Assembly: GCA_012520015.1 (NCBI GenBank)
Contig: JAAYPD010000415.1
Location: 1-6,311, forward strand
DNA from: Methanomicrobiales archaeon
Lineage (GTDB): Archaea > Halobacteriota > Methanomicrobia > Methanomicrobiales > Methanospirillaceae
DNA length: 6,311 nucleotides
Reading direction: 5' to 3'
The stretch's first letter is position 1. Each line of letters begins with the position of its first letter. The notes under the pieces were generated by a model, which did no database searches, was not told where the DNA came from, and saw only the letters and a list, made by a program, of their open reading frames with translations. This document shows, one piece after another, positions 1 to 5,596 of this stretch. The translations under genes were made by a program, and so were the position numbers.

Positions 1-932
1 AGGTACTGGTTGGTGAACTCGTGAGAATGGCCAGATAGTACCACGTCAACATCCTCATCCAGCCTCATGGTGATAGAAGCAACCCTGCCTGACAGGTCTC
101 CAGTCTCCCTGGTTGGACCTTCATAAGCTGTCTGTTTTCCTCCCTCATGAAGGAGAATGATAAATGAGTGAATCCCTTGTTCTTTAAGGTGTTTTACCTG
201 TTCGTTGATTGCATCTGCTTCGTCAGTAAATGTTATAAGTTCAGTATTTTTGGGCTCTGATATCTCTTTGGTCGTCTCGGTGACCGCTCCGATAAAAGCA
301 ACCGGGATCCCCTGGACTTCTTCGATCACGTACGGTGTAAGGAAATGCGTGTCTGTTCCGGCCCAAAAGACATTGGAGACAGTTACCGGCCAGAGTGCAC
401 CAGGATAAGGATCAACAAGGTGATAGATATCTGTATCTGCATTGCCTCCTCCAAGGAGCCTCTCCAGATCAGATATGCTATGGTCAAATTCATGGTTCCC
501 AAGCGTTGCAATAACTCTCACTCTTTCACCAGTTTCTGGGTCAGTCTTTTTCCAGTCACCGGTAACAAGACTGTTAAAGAAGAGTATAGCAGGTTCATCA
601 AGAAGCAGGTTGGACTCCGCCGGGGATGCCCCGGTCATATCACCAGGAAGGGCAATTATGGTATTATTCTTTCCATAACGGTTAATTGCATCACGCAGGT
701 ATCCACCAAGAACCGGGGCGCCTCCCACCGGAGAGCTATTCATCTTTTGCCCCTGGCATATTTGCCCGTGAAAATCGTTTATTGCGAGTATGTGAACCGG
801 CACAGGCTCGGACGTCTGGTCATAGGTTGTGAATGCGATTAAAATTATACCTATAATGAACAGAACAAAGAAAATCCCGCCCATCCAAATGGACAGATGC
901 CTGGCAGATGATTCAGTCCTTTGACATTGCAT
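1..932 (-). CDS. Membrane-anchored 5'-nucleotidase-type metallophosphatase, C-terminus cut by window edge
   Basis: Reading the minus strand from the ATG at 932 gives 310 codons open to the left edge, so the C-terminus is missing. Residues about 15-36 form one hydrophobic segment after a short Arg/His-bearing N-terminus. This is a signal anchor or uncleaved signal peptide placing the enzyme outside the membrane. A complete dinuclear-metal phosphatase domain follows: NDFHG (D53, H55), GDMTGASP (D98), GNHEFD (N146, H147), LLHEGG (H262) and GHSH (H302, H304). This order is that of the UshA/5'-nucleotidase family, which hydrolyses nucleotides or related phosphoesters. The usual C-terminal nucleotide-specificity domain would lie beyond the window, so the substrate cannot be told. 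No start codon lies between 932 and the upstream in-frame stop. No clear ribosome binding site precedes the ATG, but an AT-rich stretch with CATATA lies about 20-25 bases upstream, which fits leaderless expression. The 75-bp gap to the preceding gene allows its own promoter. Confidence 0.88.
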   Translation of the reverse strand, partial: MQCQRTESSARHLSIWMGGIFFVLFIIGIILIAFTTYDQTSEPVPVHILAINDFHGQICQGQKMNSSPVGGAPVLGGYLRDAINRYGKNNTIIALPGDMTGASPAESNLLLDEPAILFFNSLVTGDWKKTDPETGERVRVIATLGNHEFDHSISDLERLLGGGNADTDIYHLVDPYPGALWPVTVSNVFWAGTDTHFLTPYVIEEVQGIPVAFIGAVTETTKEISEPKNTELITFTDEADAINEQVKHLKEQGIHSFIILLHEGGKQTAYEGPTRETGDLSGRVASITMRLDEDVDVVLSGHSHEFTNQY

Positions 933-1007
933 GTAAGATCTCTGACAGTTGTATATGAATAATTTATTACACCTTCACAGATCCCGGCAATTTTGTTGAT
1001 GCAATAA

Positions 1008-1922
1008 TCATTCAAGGCCTCTGACCAGACCATACTTTTCTGCAACCTTGCGTACATGGACGAACTCTTTATCTGAAACCCGGCGCAGCATATCAGCATA
1101 CCCATCAGGACAGGTCTTTCTGATCTCTCCTGCCGGACGGTACTGATCCATGATATTGAGCCAGGTATCCCTGGAGATCTGTTCGGCAATAAATTTTATG
1201 ATTTTTTCAGACTCGCTGGTTCTTCCAGGAAGGACAAGGTGACGGATGAGAAGACCGCGGATTGCGATGCCATCTTCCAGGGTTAGGTCACCTGCCTGGC
1301 GGTGCATCTCGCGTAATGCCTCCTCGCAGATCCGTGGATAATTTGTCGTGCACGAGAGATTTTTTCCTGTTTCCTCATCGGCAAATTTAAAATCAGGCAT
1401 GTATATATCGATGATTCCTTCAAGAAGGCTTAGAGTCCCAGGGCTTTCGTACCCGCTTGTATTATAAACTATTGGAATCTGAAGCCCTCCCTTTATCGCA
1501 ATCCGTAGAGACTCCAGGATGGCCGGAACCTGGTGAGTCGGTGTGACCAGGTTGATATTATGGCAACCCCTCTCTTGCAGGTAAAGAAAAATATCTGCAA
1601 GATCATGCACCGTTATCTCCTGCCCCACCCGGTCATGGCTTATCTCATAATTTTGACAAAACCTGCATCCCATTGTGCAACCGGTAAAAAAAACAGTCCC
1701 CGATCCCCTGGTCCCAGATATGGGACCTTCCTCTCCAAAATGTGGACCATATGATGCAATATGTGGATGAATACCTGTCCTGCAAAAGCCGAGCTCTCCC
1801 TTTTTCCTGAGTGCCATGCATTGTCTTGGACATAGCATGCAGGGTGATGATCGTTCCCAGGCTGCGTGAATCCTGGCATTGAATGTATTTTCAGGGATTG
1901 TAAGGTATCCTGGTAAGGTCAT
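1008..1922 (-). CDS. PflX-like radical SAM protein (COG1313 type), possible glycyl-radical or protein activase
   Basis: This is a 304-residue protein with the radical SAM motif C82-x3-C86-x2-C89 (in TGCTMGCRFCQN), which binds a 4Fe-4S cluster that cleaves S-adenosylmethionine. An N-terminal cysteine cluster, C28-x2-C31-x3-C35-x11-C47 with the CPRxC...GFC arrangement, is the hallmark of the COG1313 group often labelled 'pyruvate formate-lyase activating, PflX-like'. NLVTPTH (124-130) and the MPDFKF segment (175-180) also match that group. Its length is normal and the frame is intact. The family resembles glycyl-radical activases, but a real substrate is generally not established. No glycyl-radical enzyme lies next to it here, so the specific role is open. 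The protein is expected in the cytoplasm and to be oxygen sensitive. The ATG at 1922 lacks a clear ribosome binding site. A 120-bp gap separates it from the transposase stop, so it probably has its own promoter, although I could not point to a good TATA box. Confidence 0.85.
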   Translation of the reverse strand: MTLPGYLTIPENTFNARIHAAWERSSPCMLCPRQCMALRKKGELGFCRTGIHPHIASYGPHFGEEGPISGTRGSGTVFFTGCTMGCRFCQNYEISHDRVGQEITVHDLADIFLYLQERGCHNINLVTPTHQVPAILESLRIAIKGGLQIPIVYNTSGYESPGTLSLLEGIIDIYMPDFKFADEETGKNLSCTTNYPRICEEALREMHRQAGDLTLEDGIAIRGLLIRHLVLPGRTSESEKIIKFIAEQISRDTWLNIMDQYRPAGEIRKTCPDGYADMLRRVSDKEFVHVRKVAEKYGLVRGLE

Positions 1923-2042
1923 ATGTGGGCTGTAGGTTGTATTGGCAGAAGAAAAAACATAGGATGGTTTTTGGCATGCCTAAAGAACAAGGTGATAACA
2001 AGATTCATGAAAAATGCCTAATTATCATACCTTCATTTTATT
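1923..2042. other. Intergenic region between transposase and radical SAM genes with ATGCCTA repeats
   Basis: This 120-bp gap holds the GGCATGCC palindrome (1973-1980), which overlaps one ATGCCTAA copy (1976-1983), and a second copy, ATGCCTAAT (2014-2022). Further copies of the motif lie on the other side of the transposase. I see no convincing gene, terminator with a U-run, or TATA box at the proper distance from the radical SAM ATG. The region probably includes the left end of the mobile element. Confidence 0.5.
2014..2022 (+). repeat. Left copy of 9-bp direct repeat ATGCCTAAT
   Basis: It is identical to the copy at 3651-3659 and in the same orientation. Related shorter copies are ATGCCTAA at 1976-1983 (plus) and ATGCCTATTA read on the minus strand at 3579-3588. 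All four lie in non-coding flanks within about 90 bp of the transposase ends. Confidence 0.5.
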
Positions 2043-3572
2043 TTAAATATCAGCGCTCCATTTAAGTGTGTCGAGTATCTCTTTCTGCCTTGGTAACAGG
2101 CCGGTTAACAAAACCTTATCATTTCCAAGACCTACAAGGCGTATCTTCATAAGCTCAAGGTGTATCTTCTCGGCAGAGTATATGGAGAGCAGCCCTGATT
2201 TTGCATATTGTTCAAGCACCCACCTGTTTACCACATGTGCCATGAATGCGACAAAAAAGGCCCCGTTTCTCATTGTATCACTATCAACCGATAAGGGGAA
2301 TACCTGGAAGTTCCTGATAAATGTTGCAAGAAATCTCTCCGTTTCAGCACGTTCTTCCAGCCACTCAAGGCATGTATCCCACTCACATTCAGGATCGCCG
2401 GTAATTATCACTGATATTCCACTATTTTTCAGATACCTGCCAAGTGTTCTTCTTTTTACATCAACCAGGATCCGGTTGTTCTGAACCTTCCAATGGAGGA
2501 AAGGTTCATAAGTCCCTGCAATATCAGCAACAGCCTCTGCAGGATTAACCCATTTATACATTGGCCTTCCATTAAGGTTTTCAAGTATGAGTTCTATATC
2601 CTGGCCAAATCGCTCACGTATCTCTTCTTCTTTTCTTGGACTGTAAATGATATATCCCTTAAAGTTAGCCGTTTCCAGCGCGACATTTACTGGAATTACA
2701 AACAGGGTTTCTCCGCGGAAGATCTTGAGATTTCTTGGATGCATTAAATCTGCCCGGTATTTCTTGACCTCATTTTTTATCAGGTTATGATCCGGATCAA
2801 GCGGGAAGATAACAGGAGTTTCACTAAATATTGCTCCGTAGAGGTTCATTGTGGATGAAAAGCCTTTACCAGATATGATGATCCCTTTGTTTCCTGAGAA
2901 GAGATTCATTCCTGCATTAATTGCTTTAACAAGGTCTGAAGTCACCAGGTACTGGGCAGATGATAAATAACCGACAGGAATATTCTCTATATTATCATAA
3001 AAGAGAGCAACTGGCTCTATTCCATGATGGGATACCCCATGATGCCACGACGTCTCCTGGAACATGGGAATATCAACCATGCTAATTCGCATATATCCAC
3101 TTTCAGGGATTAGAGACAAAGCTCTGCAAATACTAAGGTGAATAGATCCCTCACCGAGCTTCTTTAACAGGCGTGAGATATTTTGGGACGTAATCTTCAG
3201 ACCAGAAAAAATGCGAGGTAATACCGTTCCTTCATACCAGGAAGCAGGAGAATGGAGGGCTTTTGGATGGTGAATGCCAGCGAAGAGGAGAGCTAAAAAC
3301 AGCCTCACTTCGTGATCGGTAAGGTGTGCGCCAAGTATCTCCTGGATATGCAGGTTCTTTACTGCCTGGATATAGGGGATGAATTCTCCATATGAATAAA
3401 CCTTTTCAGGACTTTTTGCTTTTTCTCTTACCCTGACAGGTACCCCATCGACGTTTTTCCCCAGGTACCGGCTCTTTTGCCTGGTTCTTCTCGTCTCCTT
3501 GTCATAGTAATAGGTAATTTCATACAGGTACTCATGCCCGTTGATCTTTTTGACACGGGTAGTAGTTTTCAC
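2043..3572 (-). CDS. Transposase-like protein, IS1634/IS4 superfamily, probably catalytically impaired
   Basis: From the GTG at 3572 this gives 509 residues. The frame stays open to a TTG at 3665, but the extra 31 residues are Cys/Leu-rich and lack the family's look, whereas family-like sequence (VKKINGHEYLYEITYYY..., YLGK) starts right at the GTG. The layout is that of DDE transposases of the IS1634 type: an N-terminal Tyr-rich strand domain, a helical segment (about 55-125), an RNase H-like core, an inserted domain, and a C-terminal MRNGAFFVAFMAHVVN segment. The first catalytic Asp is D167 (MVDIPMF). The second site, normally D-x-G-F, reads G235-K-G-F (codon GGT, 2868-2870), one transition from GAT. 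The probable catalytic Glu is E412 (ETERF), but the surrounding Y-x2-R-x3-E-x6-K signature is poor: Leu replaces Tyr, and the Lys position is Ile followed by Arg. No frameshift or internal stop is present. It could be a freshly inactivated copy or a retained non-transposing member. Family call firm at superfamily level, IS1634 placement moderate. Confidence 0.8.
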   Translation of the reverse strand: MKTTTRVKKINGHEYLYEITYYYDKETRRTRQKSRYLGKNVDGVPVRVREKAKSPEKVYSYGEFIPYIQAVKNLHIQEILGAHLTDHEVRLFLALLFAGIHHPKALHSPASWYEGTVLPRIFSGLKITSQNISRLLKKLGEGSIHLSICRALSLIPESGYMRISMVDIPMFQETSWHHGVSHHGIEPVALFYDNIENIPVGYLSSAQYLVTSDLVKAINAGMNLFSGNKGIIISGKGFSSTMNLYGAIFSETPVIFPLDPDHNLIKNEVKKYRADLMHPRNLKIFRGETLFVIPVNVALETANFKGYIIYSPRKEEEIRERFGQDIELILENLNGRPMYKWVNPAEAVADIAGTYEPFLHWKVQNNRILVDVKRRTLGRYLKNSGISVIITGDPECEWDTCLEWLEERAETERFLATFIRNFQVFPLSVDSDTMRNGAFFVAFMAHVVNRWVLEQYAKSGLLSIYSAEKIHLELMKIRLVGLGNDKVLLTGLLPRQKEILDTLKWSADI

Positions 3573-3596
3573 ATATGCTAATAGGCATGTGATACA

Positions 3597-3610
3597 TTTT
3601 AAAATTTGCG
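3597..3610 (-). promoter_or_regulatory. Archaeal BRE/TATA promoter for the transposase gene
   Basis: On the minus strand CGCAAA (3605-3610) is followed by TTTTAAAA (3597-3604), a fair match to an archaeal BRE plus TATA box. It is centred about 28 bases before the GTG at 3572. That spacing would put the transcription start at or next to the GTG, so the mRNA would be leaderless. This agrees with the lack of a ribosome binding site there and supports the GTG start. Confidence 0.5.
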
Positions 3611-3650
3611 TTCCTATGCATAAAAAATACCGAACTGGTTTCGATTCCGG

Positions 3651-3659
3651 ATGCCTAAT
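3651..3659 (+). repeat. Right copy of 9-bp direct repeat ATGCCTAAT
   Basis: It is the exact partner of 2014-2022. It lies about 80 bases upstream of the transposase GTG, inside the poor 31-codon TTG extension, which further argues that the extension is not coding. Confidence 0.5.
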
Positions 3660-3714
3660 AAACAATTACCAAATTTTCAGTAAAACTTTGAATAGTCTGA
3701 TCTCAAGGGCTAAA

Positions 3715-3724
3715 TTTAATATAT
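3715..3724 (+). promoter_or_regulatory. Possible plus-strand TATA box
   Basis: TTTAATATAT preceded by GCTAAA resembles an archaeal BRE/TATA pair on the plus strand and would start transcription near 3745-3750. Such a transcript would pass through both hairpins of the gap. The stretch is AT-rich and nearly symmetric, so it could equally be a minus-strand element or nothing. Confidence 0.2.
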
Positions 3725-3805
3725 CTAAGCGATAATCTATAATCACCTCTCTGCAACGGAACCATCATGATACACCCCCCATCCGAATAACACCTGACGC
3801 ATACA

Positions 3806-3826
3806 TGTGAAATGCCTCATTTCACA
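3806..3826. repeat. Perfect 9-bp stem-loop
   Basis: TGTGAAATG (3806-3814) and CATTTCACA (3818-3826) are exact reverse complements separated by three bases. The symmetry could be a dyad protein-binding site or an RNA hairpin. On the plus strand it is followed by five C and has no U-run, so it is not a classical terminator in either direction. Confidence 0.55.
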
Positions 3827-3893
3827 CCCCCATCAAATGTGTTTACCCCATTCATGAGGTTCTTGTAGGAGGAGAATGTTCGATGAAGACCCC

Positions 3894-3952
3894 ATTGGTC
3901 TCTGTGATACCCGATATCACTGGTTGACTGCCCCAAGGGTGCAGAGACCAAT
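3894..3952. repeat. 11-bp inverted repeat enclosing a second hairpin
   Basis: ATTGGTCTCTG (3894-3904) pairs exactly with CAGAGACCAAT (3942-3952). Inside, GTGATA (3904-3909) pairs with TATCAC (3915-3920) over a five-base loop. CTGC (3928-3931) can pair with GCAG (3941-3944), in competition with the outer stem. The plus-strand RNA ends in CCCCUUUU right after the outer stem, which resembles a terminator in that direction. On the minus strand the structure lies about 55 bases after the cbiE stop and could protect or end the cbi mRNA. No known RNA family is recognised. Confidence 0.5.
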
Positions 3953-4006
3953 CCCCTTTTCTGAAACAATTTCTATTCTCAGCTTATCCACAGGCAACCT
4001 GGCTTT

Positions 4007-4591
4007 TCATTCTGGTTCTGTTATAAACAGGATAAACATATCTCCATCGGCCTTTGGAGGAACTTCTGCTGTTCCATATGAAATCTTTTCATCCTGGTAT
4101 CCCAGGTTTTCACATATGATCACCTGTGTTTCCGGGTTTACAATGACAAGCTTTTGTGCCAGTCTGTTTATGGGAAATGCAGGGTCGGCAATAATGCAGA
4201 CCTTTCTTTTAGACATTACCATCTCACAGCAGTCTGTTATGGCATGATCATGATCCCTTCCATGAGCGGTAATTATGAAAAGATTTGTAAGAGTTATCCC
4301 GGTCTTAGCCGCGCCTTGTTGCACAGATGAAATTCCGGGAATTATCTCCCCTCCAAGATATCCAAGCCCTGATACCATAGGATCGCCAGTCGATAGTATG
4401 ACAGCATTATCTGGCAGAGTCCGCAGCTCCCTGAAGTTATCTATAACCTTTATATCTGCCTGTTCAGGAAGGAACTCCCAGGCCAGGTCAAGTGCCCGTT
4501 CAGAACCTGCGATAAGGTGTGCAGATTGTATGGCCCTGATTGCCGTTTCGGTCAGCATCCCTGGGCCACACCCCACCCCCACTATCTTCAT
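4007..4591 (-). CDS. cbiE: Cobalt-precorrin-7 (C5)-methyltransferase CbiE
   Basis: This 194-residue protein is a member of the tetrapyrrole methylase fold. It shows GVGCGPG (5-11) at the N-terminal start of the fold, STGDPMVSGLG (67-77, the GDP loop), PGISSVQ (85-91) and TAHGRD (108-113), the last typical of CbiE and the N-terminal half of CobL. It uses S-adenosylmethionine to methylate C5 of cobalt-precorrin-7 in the early-cobalt cobamide pathway, in the cytoplasm. The length fits a stand-alone CbiE without a fused CbiT domain. CbiT, which methylates C15 and decarboxylates, is not in this window. The ATG at 4591 overlaps the cbiD stop as ATGA, and GGAG at 4599-4602 sits seven bases upstream, so translation is probably coupled. 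It is the last cbi gene before the structured gap and the transposase. Confidence 0.93.
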   Translation of the reverse strand: MKIVGVGCGPGMLTETAIRAIQSAHLIAGSERALDLAWEFLPEQADIKVIDNFRELRTLPDNAVILSTGDPMVSGLGYLGGEIIPGISSVQQGAAKTGITLTNLFIITAHGRDHDHAITDCCEMVMSKRKVCIIADPAFPINRLAQKLVIVNPETQVIICENLGYQDEKISYGTAEVPPKADGDMFILFITEPE

Positions 4592-5595
4592 GAAGAATCT
4601 CCGATCACAATCCCTTCCCTGTTTACGATAACGATCCTGGTATCAGGGTGTTCCCTCTTATAATTCTGAAAGGAGATATGCATGGCTGAAGAAAATCTGT
4701 CACTTGTCATGAACTCTTCAACGGTTGAAAACCCTGTTCCATCCAAGATAACCGGGTTTATGTACTTTAATACAAGGGCCGGGAGTCCGCAGATGATCAC
4801 TTCCCCTTTAAGATGCGGAATTATTGCCCCAAGCCTGGAACCGGCCAGGATTACTTCATGTTCAGGAAAGAGCATTCTGGCATATCTCATCCCTGTCCTG
4901 CCGGTGGTAAGCACGACCCTGTCTGCCAGAACGGCCCTTTCACAGGCAGCCTGTTCAAGATGATCGTCCCAAGGTTCCACCAGACCAGTTGTGCCAAGTA
5001 TTGATATGCCTCCTTCAACACCCACCTTTTTGTTAAGGGTTTTTTCTGCAATTTCCACGCCCTGCCTTGCAAAAATTCTTGTTGTGACTCCACGAATTCC
5101 GGTTTCTTCCATGGCCTCCCTGACTGCGTTTAAAATCTCATCTCTGGCCTGTGGTGAGACTGCCGGATCTCCTGTCCTGTACCTGGGTGTATCGCGAACC
5201 CACCTGCCTATTCCCTTATCAAAGTGTAGGGAGGTTTTGGAATCTGAAGGCACTACCTCCGCAGAAAAGGTCATCCCGGCCGTCACATCCCCCGGGTAAT
5301 CTCCTGAATACTTAACACACTCTCCAGTTCCCCTGTCAGCAGTGACCGGGACATGTATACGGATCCCTGCCGGAGTAAGTATCGATACTTCTGTTATGCA
5401 GTTTTTTGTAAGAGAGAGAACTGCTGCTTTCGCTGCAGCTGCTGCAGTACTGCCAGTTGTAAATCCACGTTTTCGCACTGTTCCATCTGATGCAAGAACA
5501 GCAAGCCCTTTGCTGACAAGGAGCCTGGATTGTTCATCCCTGCAGAGCAGGACCCATTCCTCCGGGTATGTAAATCCGCTTACCGGATCCTGCAT
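4588..5595 (-). CDS. cbiD: Cobalt-precorrin-5B (C1)-methyltransferase CbiD
   Basis: This 335-residue protein (from the ATG at 5595) carries the CbiD signature GFTTGSTAAAAAKAA (44-58), a GDYPGDVTAG segment (98-107) that replaces the more common GDDPDVT-like form, and GGISILGTTGLVEP (195-208). CbiD transfers a methyl group to C1 of cobalt-precorrin-5B and marks the anaerobic, early-cobalt route. About 43 residues precede the signature, beginning DPVSGFTYPEEW. This is longer than in many bacterial CbiD proteins and seems typical of archaeal ones, though that is from memory. The frame also allows a TTG at 5604, inside the end of cbiC. The ATG at 5595, one base after the cbiC stop, is preferred as the stronger codon, although neither has a clear ribosome binding site. 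It overlaps cbiE by four bases. Confidence 0.92.
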   Translation of the reverse strand: MQDPVSGFTYPEEWVLLCRDEQSRLLVSKGLAVLASDGTVRKRGFTTGSTAAAAAKAAVLSLTKNCITEVSILTPAGIRIHVPVTADRGTGECVKYSGDYPGDVTAGMTFSAEVVPSDSKTSLHFDKGIGRWVRDTPRYRTGDPAVSPQARDEILNAVREAMEETGIRGVTTRIFARQGVEIAEKTLNKKVGVEGGISILGTTGLVEPWDDHLEQAACERAVLADRVVLTTGRTGMRYARMLFPEHEVILAGSRLGAIIPHLKGEVIICGLPALVLKYINPVILDGTGFSTVEEFMTSDRFSSAMHISFQNYKREHPDTRIVIVNREGIVIGDSS

Positions 5596-5596
5596 A

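Larger units (their letters stand above)
2014..3659. mobile_element. IS1634-like insertion element or relic, ends uncertain
   Basis: The transposase-like gene is flanked by a 9-bp direct repeat, ATGCCTAAT, at 2014-2022 and 3651-3659. The 1.63 kb between the copies is a normal size for an IS1634-type element. No matching terminal inverted repeats sit just inside these copies, so calling them a target duplication is only a possibility. An alternative end pair is an imperfect inverted repeat at 1990-2005 and 3734-3748, which would give a 1.76 kb element without a visible target duplication. The mobile origin rests on the gene itself and the boundaries are not settled. Confidence 0.35.
3573..4006. 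other. Structured non-coding gap downstream of the cbi operon
   Basis: This 434-bp gap between the cbiE stop and the transposase GTG has no long convincing gene. From low to high coordinate it contains the transposase promoter (3597-3610), one direct repeat (3651-3659), a plus-strand TATA-like box (3715-3724), C-rich direct repeats (3772-3783 and 3824-3834), a perfect 9-bp stem-loop (3806-3826), a plus-strand AGGAGG followed by short ATGs (3867-3885), and an 11-bp inverted repeat around a second hairpin (3894-3952). On the minus strand, 3855-3703 is a roughly 50-codon frame broken by one TGA, which may be a gene remnant. The gap is probably partly created by the insertion event. Confidence 0.5.

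Noticed and set aside
345..842. Plus-strand frame of 165 codons opposite the nucleotidase
   Set aside because: It is antisense to a gene with a full set of metallophosphatase motifs. Its Cys/Arg-rich composition fits a shadow frame.
851..1189. Minus-strand frame of 112 codons spanning the nucleotidase start and the end of the radical SAM gene
   Set aside because: It overlaps two well-supported genes in another frame and has no motif of its own.
3573..3665. N-terminal extension of the transposase from a TTG at 3665
   Set aside because: The start codon is weak, the residues lack family similarity, and the stretch overlaps a direct repeat and the BRE/TATA box of the GTG start.
3894..3952. tRNA, hammerhead ribozyme or cobalamin riboswitch in the structured gap
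   Set aside because: The stems lack a tRNA layout and acceptor end, the hammerhead core sequences are missing, and no conserved cobalamin-box sequence is seen. The structure is also downstream of the cbi genes.
3876..4247. Plus-strand frame of 123 codons with AGGAGG just before its ATG
   Set aside because: Most of it is antisense to cbiE, its composition (Ser/Phe/Ile-rich) is that of a shadow frame, and it shows no recognisable motif. Only the ribosome binding site and short leader ORF are kept as an observation.
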